From: CAVPJC01 sp963705155 | GTDB taxonomy: Bacteria > Chloroflexota > Anaerolineae > Anaerolineales > UBA4823 | Reading direction: 5' to 3' | NCBI GenBank assembly: GCA_963705155.1 | Contig: CAVPJC010000003.1 | Span: forward strand, 1 to 64,000 | Length of the DNA: 64,000 nt | Shown: piece by piece, positions 31,373 to 40,537 of the stretch | How positions within the stretch are numbered: the stretch's first letter is position 1 | Layout: every line of letters starts with the position of its first letter | Position numbers and translations under genes: made by a program | Notes under the pieces: model-generated | What the model was told of the DNA's origin: nothing | The model's input: the letters and a program-made list of their open reading frames with translations, nothing else | Databases searched by the model: none

Positions 31373-34287
31373 TCAGGCCACTTTCCAGGCAATCGTAAAA
31401 AGCGGCTCCAATGTGGTTTTCTGGGTCATGCGCCGTTCCAGCGCGGCGATCAAATCATCCCGTTTTTGAGCGATTTCATCTTCCAGATCGAAGATTTGCT
31501 GGCGTTGGCGGCGCTTTTTCTTTTCCAGCTCCCGGATCTTTTCCTGGTAGGCGTGCTGCTCTTCCATCGTGGTCGCCAGGCGCGATTGGCGGTTCAAGGC
31601 ATTGATCTGCTGCTTGGTATCTTTCAATTCTTTTTCCGATGCCAGGATCATATCATCGGCCCACTTCTCCAGGCGCTCACGCGCTTCGTTGAAGTGGCGG
31701 TTGTTATGCTCCAGTGAGCGGCTGATGGCGGCGCCCATGTGCCGTTGGGCCTCCTGCTCCAGGCGCTGCCGGTTGGCTTCGGAGAGGCTACCGGGCGCTT
31801 CCGTCTCCCCCGAACAGCGAAAGAGCTTTTCACACGTTTCCTGATCCAGGGAATTGCCGTCCTGAGTCAAACCCTGAAAAAAGAAGATACTCTTCGCGCT
31901 CGAAAGAGTCGATCGTCAGTTGTTGGAGGTGGAGCCAGCCAGCCTTGCCCTTTAGATTTTCCACCAGGGCAATCCGCGCCGGATGGTGGCTGATATCGAA
32001 GGTGACCGATGCAAGCGGCGTCTCCAGGTCTTTGGCAGCCTGGATGACGTATTCGCCCAATGGGTGCGACAACCGGTACAGGTAATCGCCGGGGATATTT
32101 TCTTCGCTCTTGGAAATCAAATGATAACGCCCTGCCTGGAAGCCATTCAGGCCTGGCTGGAAGATCAAATACCAGCTCTCGCTCATCAAAAATGGCTTTC
32201 TCATCCAATACGTAACGGGTCACTAGCCAGAACATTTGAGAAAAACGATCCATTTGCTCGCGGGTATCCATTAAGATTGGCGCGCAGCCTGGAATGGACG
32301 TCTTCATCAAAGTTTTCCAATAAGATGCGCCGGGTATCTTGTAAACGGCTTTGAATCGTCTGGTCCAGCTCGGCCTGCAGGCTTTGGAAAGCTTGTTCGA
32401 TCTCTTTCAGGGAGCGGCATTGCTGGTAAATATCCAAAATGCGGCGCTCAAAATCGACGCCGGATTCAATGCTGCCCAGCACATCATCGGATGCGCCAAA
32501 GACCCCATTGAACAGGCTGAATTTCTCATTCAGCAGCTCGTAAACCCGCTGGTCGGCTGCATTGGTCTCGTTGAGGAAGTTGATGACGACCACATCGTGC
32601 ATTTGCCCGTAACGGTGGCAGCGTCCGATGCGCTGTTCGATCCGCTGGGGGTTCCAGGGCAGGTCAAAATTGACCACCAGGGAGCAGAATTGCAGGTTGA
32701 TGCCCTCTGCAGCCGCCTCCGTGGCAATCATCAAGCTGGCTCGATCGCGGAAATGCTCGAGGATGGCGGTGCGGACATTGACGGCCCGCGAGCCGGTCGT
32801 GCGGCCGGTATCCCGGTTGGTTTCCAACCAGCGTTGATAGATCTGGCTTGAATCAGGATCACTGTTGGTTCCGTTGAAAACGACAACTTTCCCAGCATAT
32901 CCATTCGCATCCAGGTAGTCTTTGATATAAGTCTGCGTCCGCCGAAGATTCGGTAAAGATGACTGCTTTTTGCGCTGCGCCCATGGCTTGCATGTGATCA
33001 AAGCCGATTTCTAGAGCTGTCAGCAGGGCGCGGGTCTTGGTATCCACCCCGACGCTGCGCGCCCAGCGCACATACTGATCCAGCTCTGCGATCTCGGCGT
33101 CCAACTTTTTCCAGTCAACCGGCGGTTCCTCGGCCGGTTCGGCCACTATAATCTTTACGTCCTGGCCGTTCTCGCTTTGATCCTCGTCTCCAGCAGGGAT
33201 TTCGCCTTCACCGAGGATGCTGTCCAGCAGCTCTTCGTCCATTTCCTCTTCGGAAATGATCTGCTCTGCCAGGGGGACATCTGCATTCCCTTTCTCGCGC
33301 ATGTCGATCAGGCGATTGCGCATGGCTTCCAATGTCCCGGCAACCGCCTGTGAGGAAGATGCGAGCAGTTTGCGAACAATCAGCGTAATCAGGTGACGCT
33401 GTTGTCTGGGCAACGAATAAGTATCCGGCCGTCTGCAAAAAAGCGGAAATGGCTTCGTAGAGCTTCTGCTCGTTCTCGGTTGGCTTAAATGGACGGGTGA
33501 TGAGTTTGCGTTCGGTGTATTTGATGTATTCCAACACCTGGCGTCTCAGGGTCCGGGTGCAGAAGTATTTTAGACGTTCCCGCAGATCATCCACATCTCC
33601 ACCCGTATTCATATATTGCGTTCGAAAGGATGGCAGATCGCCAAAGATGCGGTCTTCGATCAACGTGGTCAGGCCGTAAAGCTCCAGAAGGGAGTTTTGC
33701 AGCGGAGTGGCTGTGAGCAGCACTTTGCGGCGATCTTCCAGCGCCCACCGGATGCGTTGGCCCATTTTGTTGCTCTGGCGGTAGGCATTGCGCAGTTTGT
33801 GCGCCTCATCGATCACGACCAGGTCCCAGGAAATGGCCCGGATTTCTTCGGCGCATTTGCTGGCGTAATTCAATGAGGTGATCACCACGGCATTAGAATC
33901 GAATGGCATTGGATTGCCGCCCGAATTGCTTTCCTGGTAAGACCTGGCATCCAGTATCTGGGTTGGAAGATTGAACTTTTCTCCTAACTCCAATGCCCAT
34001 TGCTTGCGGATGGATGCCGGGCAGATCACGAGCAGTTTTCGCTTCCGTTCGGCCCAGTATTCACACAGAACCAGACCAGCTTCGATCGTTTTACCCAGAC
34101 CGACTTCATCGGCCAGCAAGACGCCTTTGGAAATGGGTGAGCGAACAGCAAATAAAGCCGCCTCAATTTGGTGCGGGTTCAAATCGACGGTGGCGTCAAA
34201 AAGAGAGCGAGACAGGCGTTCGACACCAGCACCGCCCTGACGGGTTAATTCGTAAGCAAAATAACGTGCGTGGTAGGCTGTGCTCAT
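31373..34287 (-). CDS. SNF2-family helicase (RapA/DrmD-like), frameshifted
   Basis: About 970 residues, the first gene of the island. ATG 34287 starts MSTAYHARYFAYELTRQGG. Motif I is ADEVGLGKTIEAGLVL, motif II VVIDEAHKLRN, motif III LLTATPLQN, and motif VI QRIGRCHRYGQ, followed by NFLNETNAADQRVYELL. The C-terminal 200 residues are a charged coiled coil (EKKKRRQRQQIFDLEDEIAQK). This arrangement is found in SNF2-type proteins of defence loci, which move along DNA. Frame changes lie near 33400, 32960, 32240, 32100 and 31870. The Fic gene follows after 106 bases. No promoter can be picked out in the bases before 34287. Confidence 0.8.
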
Positions 34288-34400
34288 ACCCCATTCACCC
34301 TATATGTTTTCCCTGGTTGACGGATGTGAGGTTTTCGCAAACAAAAATACATAGAGAAATTATAACCTTGCTGGACATCTTTGGGTGAGCTGCACCTTTG

Positions 34401-35195
34401 CTACGCCAGCCGCTGCAGGGTCATTGGTGTGCCGTTGAGAGCCAGCTCGCGGATTTCGATCCAGGCCGGCTGAGGGTTGGCGAGGGTACCGTAGCTGAGG
34501 CGCCCATCCGGCGGAAAAGCCGCAAACTGGTTATCGATCCAGATCACCAGGCCGAGGGGGCTACCCGGCGCCAGGGGCGTGCGCAGCGCCACCTGCCCGT
34601 CCACCTGGAAGGTCAGCTCGTCCACCAGCCATTCGATCTCGTATGTATGCCAGTCTTGCACAGGGAGCGCCAGCGAAGCCGCCTCCTGGCGGATGAAGCG
34701 CCGCAGCAGGCGGCGCAGCAGGCGCCTCAGCGGCCGAAAGGCCAGGAGGGGCAAAAAGGCTGCGCCTGGCGCCAGGAGAAGGGAGGGCAAATCGGGCGAT
34801 ACAAAGACGCCTGCCAACCCGCCGGAGGCGGGTAAATCATCCCTCAGGGAAAGGTAATTCGATGGGGAGGCAAAAAAGAACCAGGCCGCAGATGGCAGCG
34901 CCGGCAAGCGGCGGGAACCACCGCCGATACCCAATGAAAAGCTGAAAGGATCGTTCCACAGGCCGAAGCCCCAGGTGCCCGGCAGATCGGGGGAAGAGGC
35001 GCGCGCCGACAGGCTGAGCGCCAGGGGAGGGCGGTGCAGGAATGCGCGGCGGGGCAGGTGGGCGTAATCATCCAACTGGGCCAGGCGGTAGCGCCCGGCG
35101 GCGCCTGCGGGGATTTCCAGACGCCAGGCGTCGGCGCCCGTTGTGGCGAGGCGTGCTCCCGGGGACAGAGTTGGCAATAATCCAGGTTCGCTCAT
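34401..35195 (-). CDS. GH16/LamG-like beta-sandwich protein
   Basis: 264 residues, intact, from ATG 35195 (MSEPGLLPTLSPGARLATTG; an in-frame ATG at 35201 adds two residues). Concanavalin-like strands are visible: PGTWGFGLWNDPFSFSLG in the first half and WHTYEIEWLVDELTFQVDGQ in the second, the usual late strand pair of GH16-like folds. A basic loop (LRRLLRRLLRRFIRQ) sits between them. The Glu pair of active GH16 enzymes (ExDxE) is not seen, so it may only bind. No signal peptide is present. It diverges from the MBL gene, with 35 bases between the two starts. Confidence 0.6.
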   Translation of the reverse strand: MSEPGLLPTLSPGARLATTGADAWRLEIPAGAAGRYRLAQLDDYAHLPRRAFLHRPPLALSLSARASSPDLPGTWGFGLWNDPFSFSLGIGGGSRRLPALPSAAWFFFASPSNYLSLRDDLPASGGLAGVFVSPDLPSLLLAPGAAFLPLLAFRPLRRLLRRLLRRFIRQEAASLALPVQDWHTYEIEWLVDELTFQVDGQVALRTPLAPGSPLGLVIWIDNQFAAFPPDGRLSYGTLANPQPAWIEIRELALNGTPMTLQRLA

Positions 35196-35206
35196 GTGCA
35201 ATGAAG

Positions 35207-35212
35207 TATAAT
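35207..35212 (+). promoter_or_regulatory. -10-like TATAAT upstream of the MBL gene
   Basis: A perfect TATAAT lies 18 bases before the MBL start and within the short gap between two divergent genes. The bases 17 upstream (around 35184-35189) are a poor -35. The short leader would still hold the ribosome binding site CGGAGG at 35221-35226. Confidence 0.35.
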
Positions 35213-35230
35213 CAATCTCGCGGAGGTTTT

Positions 35231-35878
35231 ATGGAAATCACCTGGTTTGGGCATTCTTGTTTTCGTCTTTCTGAACGCAACCTGGCAACGGTCGTCACCG
35301 ACCCATTTGACAGCAACGCGGCGGGGTACGAGCCGCTAAAGCTCAAGGCCGATATTGTAACCATCAGTCACCAGGCTCCCGGGCACAGCTTTGCCAGTGC
35401 GGTAAAGGGCAAATCGCACGTGCTGACCGGGCCAGGCGAGTACGAAATTGGGGGCGTGTTTATCACCGGTGTGCAGACCAATGGACACGGGCAACGCTCA
35501 GCAGACGAGCCGCGCAACACGCTGTACGTCTTCGATTATAATGGAGTCAACGTGGCCCATCTGGGAGATTTACGGCGCGTCCCAAGCCAGACAGAAATTG
35601 AAGCCCTGGGAGCGGTACAGGTAGCGCTGGTACCGGTGGGCGGCGGCGGCGGCCTGACCGCTGCCAAAGCTGCCGAAGTGGTGAGCCTGTTGGAACCGGG
35701 GCTTGTCATCCCCATGCATTACGGCACGCCGGCAAGCCTGCTCAATCTGGCGCCGTTGAGTAAATTCTTGAAAGAAATGGGCCTGGGTGAGATCGAAGCG
35801 CAGGAATCGCTGAAAGTCACCCCATCCACGGTGCCAGAAGAGACCAAAGTTGTCGTGCTGGCGTACCAGCGGTCATAA
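35231..35878 (+). CDS. MBL-fold protein (UlaG/Lactamase_B_3-like) with altered metal motif
   Basis: 215 residues from ATG 35231, after CGGAGG. The start MEITWFGHSCFRLSERN is the usual opening of Lactamase_B_3 proteins, and VLTGPGEYEIGGVFITGVQT, VAHLGDLRRVPSQ and the C-terminal IPMHYGTP with a conserved His are present. The main zinc motif, normally HxHxDH or HDHPGH, reads SHQAPGH here, with Ala in place of the second His. Metal binding may thus be weaker or use one site. It could be a hydrolase acting on a phosphate ester or lactone, or an inactive relative. The gene is followed 15 bases later by a small ABM-like gene and then mutY. Confidence 0.7.
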   Translation: MEITWFGHSCFRLSERNLATVVTDPFDSNAAGYEPLKLKADIVTISHQAPGHSFASAVKGKSHVLTGPGEYEIGGVFITGVQTNGHGQRSADEPRNTLYVFDYNGVNVAHLGDLRRVPSQTEIEALGAVQVALVPVGGGGGLTAAKAAEVVSLLEPGLVIPMHYGTPASLLNLAPLSKFLKEMGLGEIEAQESLKVTPSTVPEETKVVVLAYQRS

Positions 35879-35893
35879 CCGGGAGCAACCTGC

Positions 35894-36196
35894 ATGGCAG
35901 TCAAATTATTGATGACCTGGGATATTTTACCGGGGCGCGAACAAGAATATTTTGAATTCGTGGTGCGTGATTTTATCCCGGGTGTCCAGCGCCTGGGCCT
36001 CGAAGCGAGCGACGCCTGGTTCACGATGTATGGAGACCAACCACAGATTCTGGCGGCAATGCAAACCGCCAGCATCTCCACCATGCAGCATGTGCTTGAA
36101 ACACCAGAGTGGAAAGATCTCACCCACCAACTTTTAGATTACGTTGAAGATTTTAAGTACAAGATCGTCACAGCCCGGGGCGGTTTTCAAATTTAG
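35894..36196 (+). CDS. small ABM-like protein of unknown function
   Basis: 100 residues, intact, start ATG 35894 after GGGAGC. The sequence MAVKLLMTWDILPGREQEYFEF, the central strand DAWFTMYGDQPQILAAMQTAS and the C-terminal helices suggest a ferredoxin-like dimeric alpha/beta barrel. The family has no established function. The stop TAG 36194-36196 is separated by one base from the GTG start of mutY, so the two are co-translated. Confidence 0.55.
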   Translation: MAVKLLMTWDILPGREQEYFEFVVRDFIPGVQRLGLEASDAWFTMYGDQPQILAAMQTASISTMQHVLETPEWKDLTHQLLDYVEDFKYKIVTARGGFQI

Positions 36197-36197
36197 C

Positions 36198-37280
36198 GTG
36201 GCTTCCCAATTTTCCCAATACCTGCTGGCATGGTATGCCCGGCATGCCCGGCGCCTGCCGTGGCGCGACCACCCCGACCCGTATGTGGTGTGGGTTTCAG
36301 AAATCATGCTGCAGCAGACGCGGGTCGAGACGGTAATCCCTTATTTTGAGCGCTGGATGCAGCGCTTTCCAGATATCCACAGCCTGGCAGCGGCCTCCCA
36401 ACAGGAGGTGCTTTCTGTTTGGGAAGGGATGGGGTATTACAGCCGGGCGCGCAGTTTGCACCGGGCAGCGCAAATCGTCGTAACTGAATATGGCGGTCAA
36501 CTGCCAGCCAGCGCAGCACAACTACGCAGGCTGCCTGGTATCGGCGCTTACACCGCCGGGGCGATCGCCTCGATGGCCTTCGGTCAGGATGAACCGGCGT
36601 TGGATGGCAACATCCGCCGTGTGCTGGCGCGCTGCTTCAATGTGACTGAACCTGCACGCTCACCGGCGGGCGAGAGGCGCCTGTGGCAGCTTGCCAGCCA
36701 ACTCCTGCCCGCCGGGCAAGCCGGAGATTTCAACCAGGCGCTGATGGATCTGGGGGCGACGGTTTGTACACCGCGGGCGCCGGCCTGCGAAGGCTGCCCG
36801 CTCAAAGAAATCTGCCAGGCGCGCCTGCTGGGGGTGCAGGAGGAGCGTCCTGTGGTAGAATCCAGACCCTCCATACCGGAGTACACAGTAACTGCCGCAG
36901 TCATCCAGCGCGAGACCCAGGTGTTGATCGCACAGCGCCAGGCGAACGGATTACTGGGAGGGTTGTGGGAATTCCCGGGCGGCAAGCTGCAACCGGGTGA
37001 AGACCTGGCAAACTGCTTGCAACGAGAAATTCGCGAAGAATTGGATGCGGAAATCCATGTGGGCGGCAGCCTGGGTGTGTACCGACATGCTTACACACAC
37101 TTTCGGGTGACACTGCATGCCTTTGCCTGCAGACTGGCAAACGGGAATCAGCCGCAGAACCTGGAACACAGCGATTTGCGCTGGGTCATGATCGAGGATC
37201 TGAAGAATTACCCGATGGGTAAGATTGACCGGCAGATTGCCCGCCGGCTGGAAAGCCAACCGGCGCATCCCGCGGTCTGA
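36198..37280 (+). CDS. mutY: A/G-specific adenine glycosylase
   Basis: 360 intact residues. GTG 36198 directly follows the stop of the previous gene. MutY removes adenine mispaired with 8-oxoguanine. Visible features are the catalytic Glu in EIMLQQTRVETV, the helix-hairpin-helix LPGIGAYTAGAIASMAF, the catalytic Asp region NQALMDLGATVC, and the [4Fe-4S] cysteines CTPRAPACEGCPLKEIC (spacing 7-2-5). The C-terminal domain has a full Nudix-like box, GGKLQPGEDLANCLQREI followed by REEL, where many MutY proteins keep only a degenerate one. This domain recognises 8-oxoG. The gene is probably expressed with its small upstream neighbour. Confidence 0.92.
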   Translation: MASQFSQYLLAWYARHARRLPWRDHPDPYVVWVSEIMLQQTRVETVIPYFERWMQRFPDIHSLAAASQQEVLSVWEGMGYYSRARSLHRAAQIVVTEYGGQLPASAAQLRRLPGIGAYTAGAIASMAFGQDEPALDGNIRRVLARCFNVTEPARSPAGERRLWQLASQLLPAGQAGDFNQALMDLGATVCTPRAPACEGCPLKEICQARLLGVQEERPVVESRPSIPEYTVTAAVIQRETQVLIAQRQANGLLGGLWEFPGGKLQPGEDLANCLQREIREELDAEIHVGGSLGVYRHAYTHFRVTLHAFACRLANGNQPQNLEHSDLRWVMIEDLKNYPMGKIDRQIARRLESQPAHPAV

Positions 37281-37299
37281 TTGAGACGAAGCCAATCCT

Positions 37300-38387
37300 A
37301 TGTTGATTGTTGACGCCCACCAGGACCTGGCCTGGAATATGCTGACCTTCGGGAGAGATTACACGCTCTCCGCCGGTGAAACGCGCCGCCGCGAATACGG
37401 CACACAAATCCCGCAGTGGAACGGCGACACCCTGCTGGGTTGGCCCGATTACCAGCGCGGTCAGGTGGCGCTGATCTTCTCCACGCTGTTTGCCTCTCCG
37501 AAGAGGCGCCAGACCGGCGATTGGGACCACCAGAGCTATGCCGATAGCGCCGGAGCGCGTGCCATTTACAGCCGCCACCTGGACGCCTACCACCGCCTGA
37601 CTGACGACCACCCGGAAAAATTTCGCCTGATCGGCAGCAGAAGCGAGCTGGAGGCTCTGCTGGAGCACTGGCGAAATCCAGGTTACAAAGAACACCCGGT
37701 TGGGCTGCTGCCGCTGATGGAAGGCGCCGAGGGGATCCGTGAACCCCGGGAAGTGGAAGACTGGTGGCAGCGGGGTGTGCGGATTATCGGGTTAGCCTGG
37801 GCGGGCAACCAGTTCTGCGGGGGCACCGGTGAGCCAGGCGCCCTCACCCGCCAGGGATATGCCCTGTTGGACTGCATGGCGGAGTATGGCTTCACTTTGG
37901 ACATCAGTCACATGGATGAGCCTGCTGCACTGCAAGCCCTGGATCACTACCCCGGCAGAGTAATCGCCTCACACGCCAACGCGTTCGCGCTCCTGAAGGA
38001 GACAGACAGCAACCGCCACCTGACGGATGCAGTGCTGCGCGCTCTGTTAGACCGGCAGGGCGTGGTGGGGGTTGTGCCGCTGGGGACTTTTTAAAGGCCG
38101 GTTGGAAAAGCGGCGATCCGCGCAGCGAGGTGGGGCTGGCGCGGCTGGTTGCTCATATCGATTATATTTGCCAGATGACGGGCAGCGCCCTTTCTGTAGG
38201 GTTAGGCACCGATTTTGACGGCGGTTTCGGTGTGGGTTCGGCGCCGGCAGAGATTGATACGATTGCCGATTTACATAAAATCGTACCCTTGCTGGCTGAG
38301 AAGGGTTACTCGGAAAGCGATTGTGCCGCCATCCTGGGAAACAATTGGCTTCACTTACTGCAACAAACCCTGCCCGCAAGCCCATGA
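37300..38387 (+). CDS. membrane-dipeptidase-like (M19) peptidase, one frameshift
   Basis: About 362 residues. M19 enzymes hydrolyse dipeptides with two zinc ions. The metal ligands are visible in DAHQDLAWN near the start, LMEGAEG near residue 145, the LDISHMDE turn, SHANAFAL, and TDFDGGFG near the end, all in the expected order. The frame breaks near 38090, where the T run in 'gggacttttt' must gain one T to read GTFLKAGWKSGDP. This is a clear homopolymer error site. The stop TGA at 38385-38387 overlaps the start of the next gene (ATGA). Confidence 0.85.
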
Positions 38388-38827
38388 ACGATACCATACC
38401 ACGCAACGGCATCAGCCACCCGCGCGTACGGGTGGGCCTGGTAATCACGATATTCGGCCTGGTGGTTTACCTCCTGGGAATCGATCCGGGAATGTTTGGA
38501 ATGGACCGCAGCCCGGTGACGGGGTTTGTGCAAATCGCCGTTTTCCTGGTGGGGCTGGCGATCATGTGCATCGGGGGGTATATCACCCTGAACGCGCTTT
38601 GGAACGGCAGCCCCAAATCGATCGCCGCGGATATCGGCTTGCGCCTGGTGAGCACCGGCTACGTGGTGACTGTGGCGGCGGGGATGGCCGATGTATTTGG
38701 ATTTGGCAACCATCCCTTCCCCAATATCCCCTATTTTGGCCCGTGGCAGGCCGTGGGTGTGATCATTGGTGAAGGGATGATCGCGGCTGGCTTTTTGATG
38801 ATTATCCCGTACGGTGATAACCGCTAA
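38384..38827 (+). CDS. four-helix membrane protein of unknown function
   Basis: 147 intact residues with four predicted membrane helices: VRVGLVITIFGLVVYLLGI, FVQIAVFLVGLAIMCIGGY, the VSTGYVVTVAAGMADVFG stretch, and VGVIIGEGMIAAGFLMIIPY. The short polar loops carry FGNHPFPNIPYFGPW. I do not recognise the family. ATGA overlap with the dipeptidase gene shows that both are on one transcript. It ends tail to tail with the oxidoreductase on the other strand, the stop codons overlapping. Confidence 0.65.
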   Translation: MNDTIPRNGISHPRVRVGLVITIFGLVVYLLGIDPGMFGMDRSPVTGFVQIAVFLVGLAIMCIGGYITLNALWNGSPKSIAADIGLRLVSTGYVVTVAAGMADVFGFGNHPFPNIPYFGPWQAVGVIIGEGMIAAGFLMIIPYGDNR

Positions 38828-40185
38828 CCTTGCGGCAGGGCCAACCCCATGGCTGCCAGCATTTCCTCATTTGAAGCAAATTTATACTCTTCGAGCATGC
38901 GCTGCTGCGCCTCAGCCAGCTCGGCTTCTTCCAGGCGCTGGACATCGCTTTTGGTAACCACAGGTTTTTGAATTTTAGCAAGCAGGACTTGCAGCCTCTC
39001 GACCGCCGCCTGGGCATCGCCCGTCGGGGCAAGCGATTGGAGATACTGGGCGGCAACCCTGGCCCCGTTTTCACCGTCTTTGCGGGCCACGCCTACCAGT
39101 CCGCTGCTTGCCTCGCGCGACCACCCGGCGACGAACACGTCGGAAATGGGTGCTCCGGCTGCCGGATCGTAGGCCTCGTATGAAACGCCATCCACCGGGA
39201 AACGCGGGGCGGGGTTCTTGATAAATTCGTTCCACTGGATCGGCAGGCCAAAGCTATCATCGACGCGATCGCCAATGCAAAAGACAACCGTGTCCACATC
39301 CAGGATGCGGCGCACACCGCTGCCGCGCGCCTTGGTGTCGCCGTCTTTTAAGGCAAGTGTATTCTCTTCCACTTCCAGACCGCAAACCTGCCCGCCGGCA
39401 TCACCCAGAATGCGCGTGGGTGAGGCCAGGAAGTCGAACTTGAAGTGCGATTCAGAAACCGGTTCTTTAGCCTTCGGAAGCGCTGAGAGAATATAGGCCC
39501 TGGCAGCCTCAGGATCTTGACCAATAGCCTGCATAATGGAAGCCACGCGGCCCACCTCCTGATCCAGGGCAGCCTGATCCAGGTTGGCAATCACCGATTC
39601 CATTTCTTTTTTATCGAATTTGACTTCAGCAGGACCGCGCCGGACAACCGCAATGACCTCATCGACTTTCTTTTCGCGGATCATCCAGCGGGCTATATCC
39701 AGCATAACATTGCCTGCGCCCACCAGAGCCACACGCCGCCCGATGCGAAAGTTCTGCGTGCTGAAGGGTGGCAGACGGTTATAGTGATAGACCAGGTCTT
39801 TAGCATGGTAAACGCCAAAGGGAATGTCTTCACCCGGCAAACCCAGCCACTTGGTGCCCTGCGCGCCCACGCTGACCAACAGGGCCTGGAATCCAGCAGC
39901 ACGCAGGTCATCCAGGCTCAAATCGGCCTGCCGGCCGACGGTGACATTACCGAAATAATCGATCAGCGGTTCTTGCAGAATTTTTCGGAACTGCTTGCGC
40001 AGACCCTCTTTCATCGTGTGCTTGGTGAAATAAATGCCATATTCCGCCAGGCCGCCTGGCTTGATATCGCGATTTAGGAGGACGACACGTGCGCCATCCG
40101 ATGCAAGCTGGCGGGCGGCAAACAACCCGGCCGGGCCGGCGCCAATCACGGCAACTACATATTGACTCTGTCCTTCAGTGCTCAA
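38824..40185 (-). CDS. FprA-like NADPH-ferredoxin reductase (adrenodoxin reductase type)
   Basis: 453 intact residues. TTG 40185 is the start, placed after the strong binding site AAAGGAGG. The FAD motif is VAVIGAGPAGLFAARQLASDG and the NADPH motif RVALVGAGNVMLDIARWMI. The active-loop AEYGIYFTKHTMKEGLR and the late VFVAGWSREASSGLVG, which usually binds FAD ribityl, fit adrenodoxin-reductase-type proteins (about 450 residues). They pass electrons from NADPH to a ferredoxin. The extra C-terminal 50 residues (AELAEAQQRMLEEYKF) form a helix of unknown role. It is convergent with the previous gene and has its own upstream region. Confidence 0.8.
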   Translation of the reverse strand: MSTEGQSQYVVAVIGAGPAGLFAARQLASDGARVVLLNRDIKPGGLAEYGIYFTKHTMKEGLRKQFRKILQEPLIDYFGNVTVGRQADLSLDDLRAAGFQALLVSVGAQGTKWLGLPGEDIPFGVYHAKDLVYHYNRLPPFSTQNFRIGRRVALVGAGNVMLDIARWMIREKKVDEVIAVVRRGPAEVKFDKKEMESVIANLDQAALDQEVGRVASIMQAIGQDPEAARAYILSALPKAKEPVSESHFKFDFLASPTRILGDAGGQVCGLEVEENTLALKDGDTKARGSGVRRILDVDTVVFCIGDRVDDSFGLPIQWNEFIKNPAPRFPVDGVSYEAYDPAAGAPISDVFVAGWSREASSGLVGVARKDGENGARVAAQYLQSLAPTGDAQAAVERLQVLLAKIQKPVVTKSDVQRLEEAELAEAQQRMLEEYKFASNEEMLAAMGLALPQG

Positions 40186-40537
40186 GATTGCCTCCTTTAA
40201 TAAAAACCAGGGTAAACAAGTTGTAAAGACAACCAGATCGATGCTTCAATTATAGAAGGTTGAGGACATTTTCACAAGGAGATTTTACTCCACCCAAAAA
40301 CGCCTCTCTGTGCTATATTTTAGGAGAATTTGTGTCAGTTATCTCGGACCACCACGCCGGTGGATATCCCGATGAACCAGAGCGATTTGCATGAGCCGAT
40401 TGGCGGCCTGCAGAGATTAATATCCCCCTATCGTAAAATGCAAGCTGCGCTGTCCGATTCCCGGGGAGGCGCATGCCTGTTCAGCAGCAAGACGAGATGA
40501 TGGCGGGAAGGGTTAACCAATAACAGGAGTATTGACT
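40186..40537. other. intergenic region with divergent promoters
   Basis: 350 bases between two divergent genes. On the right, AGGAG (40525-40529) serves GTG 40538. A hairpin can be drawn from CCACC and GGTGG near 40350-40366, and the pair TTGCAT near 40387 and ATGCAA near 40439 could form a longer stem. No sequence family is recognised. TATATT at about 40315 could be a -10 element for rightward transcription, with no convincing -35. Confidence 0.35.

Noticed and set aside
21531..34287. Known BREX or DISARM system
   Set aside because: PglZ, BrxC-like proteins, DUF1998 and PLD proteins are missing; the Res protein and DUF262 protein do not fit either system.
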